Origin: Anisakis pegreffii
Lineage: Eukaryota; Nematoda; Chromadorea; Rhabditida; Anisakidae
Length of the DNA stretch: 64,000 nucleotides
Reading direction: 5' to 3'
Assembly (NCBI GenBank): GCA_035041965.1
Contig: JAPYMA010000525.1
Span: forward strand, 1 to 64,000
Shown: piece by piece, positions 1 to 13,314 of the stretch
Layout of the letters: each line of letters starts with the position of its first letter
How positions within the stretch are numbered: position 1 is the first letter of the stretch
Notes under the pieces: generated by a model
Databases searched by the model: none
Told to the model about the DNA's origin: nothing
The model's input: only the letters and a program-made list of their open reading frames with translations
Position numbers and translations under genes: made by a program

Positions 1-1127
1 AATATTTGATTCAGTTACGTATTGCTCCATAATAATTTGCTATCAGAACAAATCTATCATAATAATTCGTACAAATATTTATCTATCATTTATCTATCAT
101 GAAAATGACATAAAATCAATAAACTTCATTTAATCTTTCCCATTCATTTCATAGTCTCGCCAAGATTCAACTCCTTACTTATAAGCCCTTCAATGCATCT
201 TGTAAAAGTGCTTTCATGTTGTATATGTACATTATACGAATACAGTATAAAAGAGTTAGAGCTCATACGGGGTAGTAATATGAAGATAATTCAATTGAAT
301 CCCTTCTTACTATTCACTTTTTTAATTCTCTTGCGATTATCTCTCCGCGCATCTCATGAACTCTATGTTCTCATCAGTCGAACTGCTCGACTATTCATAA
401 ATTAACCACTTTATTGCTTTCATTTTATTATATATTAATACTATATATTAATATTGGTGCTTATTATATATTATATATTAATATTAATACTGTAAACTTC
501 TATTTACTCATCTTCTAATTTTCATCAATATATCTCACGTCAATCCATCCCATCCACACCATTTTCGATCTAACTCATTACTTTTATGACCACTGATATC
601 TGTTATGAAAGTCTGGAAATTTCAGTATTATTTTTTCATCATGTTCCCATCAAATTAGTTCATTGCATGTTTATGAAACGAAATTCATGCGAATAACGTA
701 TGATAAACATCACTTGTATCATTTGAGAAGTTATTTATAGATTGTTTATTCAACATTTTACTTGATGTAAATGAATATTTGATTCAATTTCGCTTAACGA
801 TTACGTGTTAATGGAGTTCGTTTGTTCCTGAAGAATAAGTATTGATTGTTTGCTGTGTGACCTTCATTATTTTAGAATCACCGACAGCCTCTAGTTTCTG
901 TGTGCTCAAGATATTTTATGTTTGTCACAATCGCATTGCTATTTTTGAGGTACTATACCATATATAATCAGTGGCTTGTCCCCTGTTCAGTCCCAAGAAA
1001 TGGTCACTAAAAAAGCAGTTTGGTGTTGTTGCATGATGCGGTTGGGAGAATATTCACTATGCAAAGGCTCAACAGGGCAAAAGAAGGAGAAAAGTTGGCC
1101 AGCAGGAGCGTAGCGTGTAAATATTTC
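1..1127. other. AT-rich intergenic DNA, no gene recognised
   Basis: No open frame here resembles a protein family, and no acceptor/donor-bounded coding block was found. Positions about 420-495 hold a run of TATATATTAATAT-type simple sequence. The stretch ends at the target duplication of the hAT-type element that begins at 1136. Confidence 0.5.
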
Positions 1128-1135
1128 GTTTAAGG

Positions 1136-1935
1136 CAGTGGTTTTCGTAGGGGGTGAAATTTCCCATTTTGGGTAATTTGGAAGTATCAAGGGTAATGGA
1201 GGGATCGGGAAATTAGTATTTCGTGTAATTGTTACGTTTTGATTGAACGCCATTGTGATGGTGCTTTTTAACTTGAGTGAACTCTTTATTCTCCTGTTTT
1301 CTGAGTATCATTATCTCGTCCGGGCGTTACAGGGTTTTCATTCGTTGTAACAAGGTTTTCATTCTTTTTCTTGCTGCTACAATCACTCTCATAACTTTTA
1401 TCACCAAAAGTGTTCTCTTTAGCTAATTTCTGATTCATTTCACTCAACAATTAAACTCAGATTCTCATTCTATCAAATACACTCTATAATTGATCATTTG
1501 ACTGTCGAATGTTGTTCAGCAATAATATTCGATTGCTGTATTGCTGATTTCGGCTGTCAACACTCGTCAACATATCCAGTAGACAGTATATACTACATAA
1601 TAAGAAACTGATTCGAATGAGACGAAGTGAAAACTCATCAAGAGAACGGTATTCGCATGTAATAGCTATGAGAGTGAATACAACACGTCTGAAAAGAATG
1701 AGAATCCATCTGAATCAGTTTGAAGTGAGTGTGTCATAGACAATAGCTTTTCATGCAATCATAATCAATTGCAATAATAAGCAACACAACGGTCTAGGAC
1801 AATGTTTCTAATAGGAAGTGAAATTACTTGTTTTTGGTAATTTAGGGGTGTCGAGAGGGGAGAGAGGGGGGAGGGAATGGCGGCCTGCCAGATCATGAAA
1901 AGGGATAATGAAATAACGAAATGTGAGAACCACTG
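1136..1935. mobile_element. Non-autonomous hAT-type element (~800 bp), copy 1
   Basis: The left end starts CAGTGGTTTTCG and the right end finishes GAGAACCACTG, so the termini are inverted repeats of the CAGTGGTTCTC type common in hAT elements. The flanks are GTTTAAGG (1128-1135) and GTTTAGGG (1936-1943), an 8-bp target duplication with one change. The interior matches the element at 62876-63679 in the same orientation over most of its length, for example the block 1257-1570. No transposase frame is visible, so movement would need a transposase from elsewhere. Confidence 0.8.
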
Positions 1936-1943
1936 GTTTAGGG

Positions 1944-3756
1944 AGAGGGAACGGGAAACGGTGTGTTTGCTGGATATGTGAAAAGAAGCTCATTATGAAA
2001 CATTCATGAACAAAGGGCCTTCTCAAACTGCATACCAACGAGGCGGATGTGTCGAAGAAGCGAATGGAAATAATGCATCATGACAGCTCGAAAATTGACG
2101 ACTTTTATTATCATAGGAAAGGAATGTTTCTGATTATCGCACAATCAGTATCATGGCGATAAAATGGCACTTCTCATCACTGTAACAGAGCTGTTCCTAT
2201 AAATTGTGACTTTGCCGAGACATTCTCAGTGACAAACGCAGACAATTTCGACAGCGTTGAGGAGGAGACATTTACCTCATTGTCATTCCAGAATGCTGTT
2301 CATTTTTTCTTTCCAAAGACTGTGCTTTTTTTTGGTGTGTTGCAGTTAGATATTACTATTAAAACCGCATTATGGTTTTGCGGTAATATCTGTTCTGTCC
2401 TATAGATTACTTTATTTCGACAATTTTCTAACACATGTTCATGTTTTCGAGCTTCTACTGACTCCATTTCAATAACTGCGTTTCCGCGTAGAATTTGGAG
2501 ACGGCAACAACGCGAGGGGTAGGTTTTTCCCCAAAGTTCCTCGTTCTCGATTTTTTCCAATCCGACCGCATTTTCGGGCTTCCCGAGAACAAGTTTTATC
2601 CCTAATTTCGTCCGCCCTCGACTTTTTTCCTTCCTCGCAACAAATTGATGAGAACAATAATGGTATAAGCGTAGGCAAATGTAATTTTTTGTCACCGGAT
2701 CCAAATTTTCTAATTTACGACTCTAGCTTTGTGATCAGGAGATTTCCGCTCCGGGCGCGCGCTTTCGAATTTCCGCCTCCGTCTCCTCGTCCTTTGAAAT
2801 TCCGACATCAGTTCTAGCTCCGGCTTCAAGATTTCCGAATCTGAAAAAAAAAACACTGTTTGGGTCTTCGCTTCAGCTATTAAATGTTACTGAGATATTT
2901 TTTTTCGAGAAAGACACAAAAAATTTTTGTCTCCGGAGCTTGAACATCCCTGAAAATGACCCATGATGTCCATGCTCCTCCCTCGAACAAAGTATCGTAG
3001 TGACATTCAGAGGCCGCGGTTAAGAACTATTCATTGTTTTTGTCCCAGAAGAGGGTTGCGACGAAGCTGATCAAAACAGTTGGAAGAGGAGCCTTGGTCG
3101 GAATGCGAAAAATGTGGAATTGCAGCCGAATTTTCAGAAATGAGGAACAAGAATAAAAGTTTCAAAAAAGTGGAGCTGGAGATGAATTGCAGAGCTAGCG
3201 ATGAAGCCGCTTCATTGAAGTTCTGAAGACAGAGCTAGGATCCAGTCAGTTCTTTAAAACTTGGGCGTCAGTGTTTATGACTGAAGCGCGATATAACTGT
3301 TGAAATGTGCATTTACTTTGAAAGTAAACTCTTTGGTATTTGGTGATATCGGTTTGTGTGACTGTTTAATAGTCAATATTTGGAACGCGTTTGTATAATA
3401 GCATAATCACTAGTAGGTATCTTTGTAAGACTTTGTTTTTGTCGAAAAGCGTTATTATTTTGTAATATGCGTTGTGTTGTCGTTGTCTGGAGGAATATTC
3501 TTTGAATTGATGCTTGAAAATATTAATAACCAAATTCAGTAAATGTCATATCAGATACAATCAACATGCACATTTCTATAATAGAAATCACCGTATGCGA
3601 ATCGATTACCAAATTTGATTCAAATCTTCGTGCTTTGCGTCCTTCGACTAGAATCTTCCGTATTTAGAAGAGGTTTCTTTCGTGAATGGTTTGGGCGAGG
3701 TTTCTATCGACAAGAGCTCGTCGCAAGTTGGAAATTTAAATAAATTTCAATTTTAG
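1944..3756. other. Intergenic or upstream intronic DNA 5' of the HMBOX-like gene
   Basis: No supported coding exon. A GC-richer patch at about 2470-3240 (CTCCGG and GGATCC-containing sequence) has an old-repeat look, but I found no clean ends. The missing first exon of the HMBOX-like gene, or a trans-splice acceptor, should lie here. Confidence 0.4.
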
Positions 3757-6700
3757 GCTTTTCGAACCCTTGAGCAAATCGAAGCCGACTTGGACGCAGC
3801 GCGATTACAATCAGCCGCACTTGCGGCACTTATCGCTCCTACAACGAAAATGTTTCACTACGATGAAATCACAAGCAGTAACCATAATACTAATAACAAC
3901 AACACTAATAACAACAACAGTAATAATAACAATCCATCGTTTGAAACAAACAGCCCAATCCTACTGCAACATCTTAGGAGTCAGGTTATCTCTTATAATT
4001 TCTTATCATCAAGTTCATTTAGTGATTTTTAATCTCTGCTATGAAGTAGTCAATCAACTAGTGATTACTTGCAGAAGTGGTATACAAAGAGTTGTGTTAT
4101 ACAAATTAACATGTGAATCGTCTTTTGAAAAGAAATTTCTTTAGGTTGTGGAACAAATGAAGTGAGGCAAATTACTTCTTGTTATTTATTCGATCTACTT
4201 TTATCTATTGCCGTCGTTCATCAGAAACTCTTTGAAACATCGATTTTTAGTGATCTTTATAACTGTTGTTTATACACTTTAAATATGAAACATTAATGCA
4301 GCTACTCATCGCTTTTTTTCTGTCTCACTGTCTTGGTTCTTATCCACACAATTTTGTCTGTTTTCCTATTCTGTTCTTTCAGTACTGGGCTGGGAAAACA
4401 TCACATCAAGCGTTCTCGTTTCAAACATTCCCATGCAACTTTTCAAAACAGCGTTGGAAAACAGTGGGCCAAATCTTTTTTTCGAAATCCAAATAATTCT
4501 ATAGCATTTATTTTCTTTTGATGCTTATTTCTCGAATGTTTCCTTCGTTTATAAGGAGCAGAACGAGATTGAAATTCTTACGATCCGATTCTTTTACTGA
4601 CTGATTTGCCGAGCAAAGCCATTACACCTTCACTATGTTGCTCTTGACGTCTCGTTATTTCTTTTTGATATTTCCCATGTTCGTCGCGTATAATCTACTA
4701 ATCTCTGTTCCCAGCTCTGATAGATATCATTCCAATAGGCTGTTGACGAGTTCGGTTTCATCTCAATATCGGTTGGATTGTGTTTCAAAATTACCGTTAC
4801 GTGTGATCAATAGGCTTTTGAAAATATGCACTGCTAGTTCATTGTGATGTAAAATCATAGCTTAACACAACATGCTTAAATGTATTCAGCAACATCAAAA
4901 GTGCCCTAGCATTGAAGTGAAATTCACAGAAAGCTCAGCGTTAGCGTTAGACCATGAAACGACCAACTTATTTGAAGGTTGGCATTTTCAAAATGCAATG
5001 AAGATTTTTTGTCAGGTGAAATCATGGCCTGAGTAATCATATATTGAAGTGAGATTTATCGAATTAACTCGAAACCGAATTCGGAATCTCATGAAATCCT
5101 TATTGTTTTTGTCTATCCAATAATGGCGAAGAATAATGCAATGCTGTTGAATGCATTCTTGTTGAGAAAAGAATTGTAAATTTAAAATCAACTTAGTAAG
5201 ATGTCAGTGATCAGTGAGTTTTGAAACTTATTGTATAGTGATTCTGAAACTTGGATATTTTTTGATGGAATAATGAAAATTAGGATATTCACTAGTGCGC
5301 AACTGGATATCCATTAATCGATGCAGGCACGTTTCACTCCACTTAGGTTTTAATTTGAATACATAGAATATGTTGTATGAAACTGTTATCTTCCTCATAC
5401 TGATGACCATCATCATTAAGATTTCTTTCCACTTTTCACTTTTTTTTACACAGTGAAGACCTTAACAACTGCTTTCATTTTGGCGAATAAATCGATGTAG
5501 TTTGAGATTCAGTCGGGTTTATATGGATCTTGTAAGGAATTTCTGATGAAAATCTGTGTTGTAGTTAATGCTCATCGTCAGTGTAGAAATGTATAGAAAC
5601 AATTAGTTTTTTTCTTATAGCATCAAACTTCATTCAGTGATCAATTGCAATTTCATTTCTAATCACATCATAGCAGTGCGAAGATGAAGGCAATACAACT
5701 CAATGAATCGAGTTTTCATTTTGGACATTTTAAAGAGTCGAACTTCAAAGAGGCAATGCGAGAATAAACATATTCAAAGTTCAGGGATTCTGCGTTTCAT
5801 TACTAATTTTAATTGACTTTAAGTTACTCAGAAACAACTCTTTAGTTGGCATAATCTATACCCAATATGTTAGTTAGGACGAGAAAGAAATAAGGCATGA
5901 ACTATACTATCAATCGACTAACAGTTTCAAATCTCATTCGATCAGCATATTTTCTTTCTTCCCAATTGTACACCATTGACAATGTTTATGTTACAGTTAT
6001 CTTAGAAAATGAGTTTGAATTTGTACCGATTATTAAAAGATTCTTGTGGTGATTGATCATTTTCGACGACGTTTATTTTTCTGAAATGTGTTGAGCAGTG
6101 ATGTATTGTTTGCATGCTGTGCTATTCATTGGATAATTCCATAAATGTTTCTTCATTAAACGTATTATTTGAGCACTTAAGCACACATATGCTTCTAGCA
6201 TATTATATGATTGATTATCGTAGGAGGGATCGAAACTTTTGCACTCATCTATTAATGAACTGCATTTGGCAGTATTACTTATAAGAAACTCATCTCTGTT
6301 CCATATGAGCAAAGATTTTTATTGATGTTTTCATTGAATGCATGAGTCAGTTTGGATGGATCATCAACGACATGAAATTTTTGCTGTGAAATTTTGTTGA
6401 GTGAAGAAAAAGCACACATCAGGAAAACCCCAAAATAAAACAGGAAAATGATCAAAGAAAACGCAATAACTTTCACTCTCTTTGTTTAACATAAGTTGTT
6501 TCATGTATTCTAGTATCAGTGGTGTGCAGTTTCACTATCTTAGAACGATCTGTATTATTGCTCCGAGAAGAAATCGCTAAGAGAAGCAAGCAATTGGATG
6601 TTGAAGTATTTTCATAATAACGAAACAGCTTAAAAATTTTGAGCCAATTCACATCACGATAAATTCAGTGTTGGATAAATTGAGCAGTTTATTGGAGAAT

Positions 6701-9700
6701 AACCATGATTCACTCTTCTCACATTCTTTTCGAACAACTCAAGAGCATTCAATTCATTTCTAATATGAACAAATGCTAAAGCGATTTCAGGCGATCCAAA
6801 AATGAAATGACAAATTCTTCATTGAATTTGAAGGATGTATTCGAAGCTGTTACCTTTATGGCTTCTCTGATAATGTATGGGTATTTGTATATAGTACATT
6901 TATGATTATGATAAGGTCAAAATGCAGTACCAAATATATATGGAATTATCATGATAAAATCAAGATTATCCTTCTCGTTGAATCGATGCTCTGATGAGTT
7001 CCTACTAAGTGATATCGTAAACAATCCTTTTTGCTGCTGATAACTTCATACACATCCAACTTCATACACATCATGCATTAGCAAACCCTTTCACATCTTC
7101 CACTCTGATATAAGAATTTATGAAAAAATATTTTAAATTTAAATTTCACCTCATCCGGAAGCGTCAAATCCTTCAAGGTCGACTCCTTTGTAATCTTGGC
7201 ATGGAATTGGAATGTTCTGGCTGAAATTAGCAGCCGATATCGATAAAGTTGAGTATGATTATCGGTTATTAACGATCAAAGTTCGAAGTTACGGACAAAA
7301 TAAAGACCGGATTAGGTGGTGAATCGTTCATAGAGATTTAATATCTGCGAGGCTTCATACAACGTACGCCGAAAGCATTTCTCGCCTGTGAAGGTGTCGT
7401 TCGAAAAACGTTTGCTCATGATAGTTTGCGAAATGAATTGGTTGGGTGTGATCGTTTAGTTAATTATTCATTGCTTAAAGTACATTTTATGCGAAAAATG
7501 TCATTGCCTTCATGATACTCATTATTAGAAATGCTCTTTGCCTAAATGAGGACTGAATGCGCGTAATCACATTCTGAAAAAACTTGATGTATTTTTATGG
7601 GACGCGTGGATAGCTGAAGCCTTTTTCGAGGGATTTACAAGCCTTGTGATCCATATCTCTCGTATGATACCATGACAATAAACGAATATTCGTAGTGTTT
7701 GATAAACGTTGATCAATCATGCAAACAGTTCAAAATCTTAATTGGAACATGAATATGTTTGGTGAATAATTTCTTCATGATACTAAAGATTGCACAATTT
7801 TTATACGACTATTTGCACAACTTCCACAAGTCAATGTTTTCGAAGATGTGCTCATTTATGCATTCTTGTATGTTACGAAGAAGTATTTAATGTATTGTCA
7901 TTAGCATATATCTATGCAGTGTTGTTATGGGTTGATGTAAATTAAATTTCAGCCTCCCGTGCCCGTGACAATAAATGCTTCATCGTCACCAGTAGTAGCT
8001 CCTTGCTCACCAGAGCCATGCTCTGTTCAAACGGTCCCACTTGCATCCACAACTAATGCTCCAACCAGTACCAGTGTAGAACTGCAGCCTATAACCGTAC
8101 CTCCGACGTGTGTTTTTGGACAATACAACCCTGAAGAGAGCTCACCGACAAGTTGCCGTCCCATTAGGTCACAACGTACTCCGATGCGGGAAATTACGAC
8201 GCTAGATGATCCAACTGAACTGGATGATTTCATGCAACAAGGTGAAGAGGGATGCATTCAGGATATGAAACAATTCATCACACAATTCTCACTTCGGCAA
8301 ACCACTGTCGCGATGATGACTGGTACATTGTTTTACTTTGCGATCGTCTCCTCTCATTCCTCACTGTTTCAAAAATGAAATCTACCGTACTTTATTCAGT
8401 TATTTTCATCTTTCCTTTCATTTGTTTCCTGAATTTTAATAATTTCTGTTGAAATTGCACATGATCATATAAAGACATATTTCTGTAATGATTGCATATA
8501 TAATTGCTAGAGATGGCTGCCAGAAATTGATTGTTTCTACAAATTCTTGTACATTGCTTGGATATAAACTTATTTACAGGAGTATCGCAGCCATATATTT
8601 CGAAATTGCTCAATGGTAATCATCGAGAGTTATCATTACGTTGTCGAAAAAACATTTATTCGTGGTATCTTAACTGCAGGAGGCATCCCGAAAAGTTGTG
8701 TAAGTTTCGTACTTCTGTTTCCTTCACTTCTGGCTTGTTTTACGCTATTGTCAGTTATGTTACGGAAAATGAAGTAAACTCTCAATTCTATTCCTATCGA
8801 CGTTGCGGCCTTACAGTGCATTGCAGTTCACAGTTGCGCCTTCATATAATCGTTTTCTTGCTCGAATTAGACCATTCGTCTTTTAATGCTGCTCATCTAT
8901 TAAACCCATCCGCTAAACTTTTGGCATAGGATTGGTTTGAAAGGTGTGTGCGTACCCATATGGATATTACTGAATGATTCAACGTTATGTTATTTATATA
9001 CCAAATGTTCCGATCTTTAAACAATTCAATCATTAAACATTTTATGTCAAACAATTTGATTTCAAACGTTTTCCGCTGATGTGACAGTGCGACATTTTTA
9101 GTATGAATTGAAGCGTTATGAGGCACTAATGAATTGATGCTTGATTAACGCTGACGCTATGGAAATGTTTTTAAGCAATCGAATTCGATAATATGTCCTA
9201 GAATTGAACTTTGTGGCTGTTTTGAGTATATAGAATATCAGAGAAAATTGAATTTTTGGGAGACACATTGCTGATGAGTAGATACCTGAAATTATCACGA
9301 TACCCCTCTGTTGCAGCTTCAATCGCTCGTCACGAAGAAATTTAATGCTATTTTTGAAAAGATATGTTTCAATAGCAATTCTCAGCCATGGTTGAAAGGT
9401 ATTTTGGTTTGCTGGTTTGTAAGAACGAATGAAACGATTGAATAATTCCTTTCAGCGTACTGACTTGAAGCTAAAAAGCAGTATGAGCACATCAAAAAGT
9501 TTTAGCCTTATTAACAATGACCTAATAAACAAACAGAATATTGTTTATTAATTGCTGGCTTCAACAGGAAAAGCCTCTCATACCAACTGACTTTCGTTTC
9601 GTCCATGGGAACTTTAAAAACGTTGAAAGGTGAAATTGCAAGAACACTTTAAGACACTTAAACACTTTAAACACTCGAAGAACTTTTAAGACATTAATTT

Positions 9701-12700
9701 TGCCGCATAACCTTGTTCTACGTTTTGAAAAAGTATTTCTTCTGAATATTTGAGCAGGTAAAAAAATGAAATTCAGCTCCAGCCGTGAGGAATTGGATTG
9801 GGCTACTTGAAAATTGCCGAAGCACTTGATTATTCAGTCCACTGGGGTTTGTTTTCGAGCGTTTGGCCTATGATCCGGTTGTTCATTCAATGATTAGGCA
9901 TATTTCGTACTATTGCGCAAAGATAAGCAACACATATGGATTTATGTGATCATCATGCACGTTCATGTTAGATATTGTTGCCTTCGACTGCTGAATGCAA
10001 CAGTCACTATTTGCAACGCGTTAAATTCCTTTTACTATGAAAAATTGCATTATATACATTCGTATGTTTTATTAAACTTACATTGTAACGTGAATGCATC
10101 GTCTGCCTGTTTTCATTCCACAAACAACGTTTGCGTTTGAAAACGCACATCAATTTTGTGCAACTTGAATGGTGTAATATGCGACTTTTGAAGCACAACA
10201 TTTTTATAAACAACTATTGTGGTCTGCTTTTTCCAATGCATAAATCTCTTTACGTGATTCTGTTCTATGGTAAGAAGTTTGCTTGTTAGGGAAAATATAA
10301 CTCGGAGATAAAAAAATAATAACTTCGTTTTCAAGAATGCCTGAAACTGATGAAGCAAGAAATTGTGGAAAATTTAGCTCATCAATTTAAGTTCAGATTC
10401 GCTTCATAATTAGTACATGATCAAAGTACAATGCTCATTAATGTCATTGGAAAAGCTTTCGTGTAAAACAGGTATAATGAAATAAGATCGACTGACTGCT
10501 GCGTTACTAGACACGTACGACTAATGTTGCATAGACGATGCATAGTAACGTGGGTGCAACGACGCGCGTTGTGTGTACGGCACTTTGCTCTCGGTGGCAA
10601 TGATGAGAGTTTTTTGCGATTAAAAAATGGAGCATACTTGATTTGGGGGGACATATCGAAAGTGTGAATGCGTTGTAAATTTTTGTCATAGCGTATATGG
10701 TATCATCACAAACAACGTTTCATTTATTTATACGCGTATTGTAAAAATATATGATAAATATTGTACGAGAAGGGGATGTATGTGGTTTTGAAAATGGTCT
10801 TAATTGCAGTTTCATGGAAGGGTCGAAAAGAAAGTGGAGGGGGTGAAAATGAATATAATACCATTCGTGCTAATGATACAAGAAAGACAATATGTTTCGA
10901 AATCTTGTTATGGTGCTTACCTAAACGTAAAGTTTCACTACATCATCTCAGTGATTTTTTGCCGAAAAAACACATAAAACTAGCGTTGTGGAGATGGAAG
11001 AAAGTCGGTGACCTCGAAAACATATCACTTAAAACGGTTACGAAACAAACTTAAATACTGTTATGAATGCATCATAAAACGCTTTTACTTTTGCGTTTTT
11101 TGACGTGTTCAGCTGTTCTTTTCCGCCATAAAATTCTTCGGAAATCGGCATTTAGCCACTCCCCATCTTGAATAGATCATTCGTTCAAAAATTTTAGGCA
11201 GTCATCCTCCTTTGTTTGATCACTGCGTCCGAATAAGAGTTGCGAGACTAAATTAATGATTCTCGTGCGTTTTTATAATTGCGATTATCTTATTTCAATG
11301 CCTTTGTTCATATAGGGCAGGAGTGCCCATAGGGAGGGAATCAGCTGAGCACGCCAAAAAAAAACATCTTTAGAGAGTTTGCGTAAGTTATTGCTATGGG
11401 AGGGGAGTAATAACGGCCTGTCAGACCATCGAACGGAGTAATGGAGCACCCCGGCGTGGGACCACTGAAGTAGGGCATGTACTGTTTTGATAAGAGCAAT
11501 CACATTTGCAGCATCATTTTTGGCCGATCCGTCAACACGATTAGAAACGAATGGTGATGGTGAACTGATCCCACAGCGACGAGAGCGCTACGTTTTTCGA
11601 CCGATTCTTATCCGAATCCTCGAGAGTTTCTTTGCTCAAACACCATTTCCTGATTTGAATCGCCGTATCGAGATTGCTACTGCCTGCAATCAAGCATTAC
11701 AAATTGATAAAAAAGGTGCATTCATTTCTGTCGATCAGCCATCTATTTGACCATCTTGCTTTTATTCTATTCATTCTCAGTGATGATTTTCGAGTGAACA
11801 ACGTGGTAAGTGATCGAATAAGGATATGCATTCAGGTGTTGGCTTGATGCCGAAAGAAGTGGTTTCCCCTCAGGTTGTTGCCAATTGGTTTGCGAACAAG
11901 CGGAAAGAGTTGCGTCGTCGATCGAATGATGAATGTGCAGAAACGAGTGCTACCAATCGATCCCAACCGGTTAGACAATGATTACAGTTCACTTGTTCAT
12001 CAGCTGTGACAAATAAATCTGAGCGTGCTTCATCGGATCATTCATATAACTTCAAATCGTTTGCACAATAATTGCGCAAGGTAATCAGCGATCTTAATCG
12101 ATTTTTGATAGAATCAAAAGTGGGCAATAGCGCGCTGTCGTGTTCAAATAGCGGAATTTCATAGCAATAGCGGAAGCTATTGTCGTTGGATAGCGCTTCA
12201 GTGAGTTATTTTTTCGTGAACGGACTACGTCCGCTATTCCGCTTCAGCGGACTACGTCCGCTATTCCGCTTTCCGTTCGTCTGCAAGTAAATGCATATTT
12301 CTTCCATCATTAAGGTTTGTAAATGCAAATTTTTGCTGTAACACTGCATCAAATTCGAACGGTTTGAAGTTGAGTATACAATCGTGCCTCAACTGCCTTA
12401 TACAAGTACACCGCTAGCATTTTGCCTGAGCTTAATAAGCTATTTGGCTTCAAATAAATTCGGTGGCAGTGCTGTGATGATTTTTTTTAACCTTTGTTCT
12501 CGCTGTGAAAGGACATGATTGATATTTATTAGGACGATAATATGTGTAACTGTGTTCAATGTAAAAATTTTGCTCAACTAGCGGCTCAGCGATAGCGCTT
12601 CGCTATTTTTTTGGCGATGATAACGATAGCGAATATCGTTTGCAGTTTTTATGATAACGGATTAGTGAATAGCGCACTATCGTTCTCGATAGCGTTAATG

Positions 12701-13314
12701 GTATTGTGCATTTAACTGTTGAAGTCTTCATGTGATTAGTCATACTGAGTGCTTCAGTTATGCTCAGCATCGGTGATATTTATGGCGACAGTACTTAATA
12801 CAATAAAAGTGATAATGTTTAATGCAATAACACACTTAGTCGATAATATTTAATAATAATAATGTACGCATTTCAGAGTTCATCAGATGCGGGATCAACA
12901 CCTTCGCCGAGTGGATCAACATCGAACACGCCGCTAGAAAGTGATGAACGTGCCGTATCATCAGCTTCTGTGCCAATCTCAGTGCCTGCTTTACGACCGG
13001 ACGGTTACGGAATAGGAATCGAAACGAATCTCTTTCACACTTTGAGGGCATCTGCACTGATGAATGCACAGTCGATGTATTCGATGCCACATGAATCTTC
13101 ATCAGCTCCTCCTGCAGTCACAGCAGGCATCGTCGACGAAATCACCACAAACACCGAATCAGGGAGTATTCAAGAAGGCGCCACACCGGAGCAGTGTCTT
13201 GCCGAGATTCAAAGCCAACTCGATATTGTCAACAACTCAGTTCTCGCTTTAGTTAATCCTTATTCGAATTCCATTCATACGCCTGTCATTAAAATGGAAC
13301 AGACGGCTGAATAG
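3757..13314 (+). CDS. HMBOX1-like homeobox transcription factor (six exons, N-terminus partial)
   Basis: Exons 3757-3984, 7953-8322, 8580-8699, 11512-11715, 11836-11969 and 12877-13314; every junction is AG/GT and in phase, giving 497 residues to the TAG stop. Order: an N-terminal helix (TLEQIEADLDAARL) resembling the vertebrate FTIEQI start, an Asn-rich tract (NTNNNNTNNNNSNNNN), a Pro/Ser/Thr linker, an HNF1_N/POU-like DNA-binding domain at about 176-240 with MTGVSQPYISKLLNG across an exon junction, an atypical homeodomain at about 262-341 with WFANKRKELRRR, and a conserved C-terminus (NSVLALV...IKMEQTAE). Human HMBOX1 (HOT1) is a transcriptional repressor that also binds telomeric repeats; C. 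elegans has one relative, hmbx-1. That telomere role is not shown here. The first exon encodes no convincing start, so an upstream exon is expected. Introns reach 4 kb and host a hAT relative and short repeats. Confidence 0.9.
11318..11467. mobile_element. Short hAT-type element (150 bp) in HMBOX-like intron 3
   Basis: It starts CAGGAGTGCCCA and ends GGGACCACTG. The flanks ATATAGGG and AAGTAGGG match at 6 of 8 positions. Its right half (AACGGCCTG then GTAATGGAGCACC) resembles the right ends of the ~800-bp elements at 1136 and 62876. It lies only 44 bp before the homeodomain exon at 11512. It is decayed and short, so the ends are less certain than for the long copies. Confidence 0.5.
12118..12720. 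repeat. GATAGCG/TAGCGGA-rich repeat with tandem palindromic unit (HMBOX-like intron 5)
   Basis: Positions 12221-12271 hold nearly two copies of a 27-bp unit built on the palindrome CGGACTACGTCCG followed by CTATTCCGCTT. Around it, AATAGCGCGCTGTCG at 12126 and AGCGCACTATCG at about 12670 are similar in inverted arrangement, as in a decayed terminal-inverted-repeat element. I could not define ends or a target duplication. Confidence 0.4.

Noticed and set aside
2300..2704. Minus-strand 134-codon frame as a gene
   Set aside because: Lies in GC-richer repeat-like DNA, overlaps another frame on the same strand, lacks family resemblance and has no supporting splice structure.
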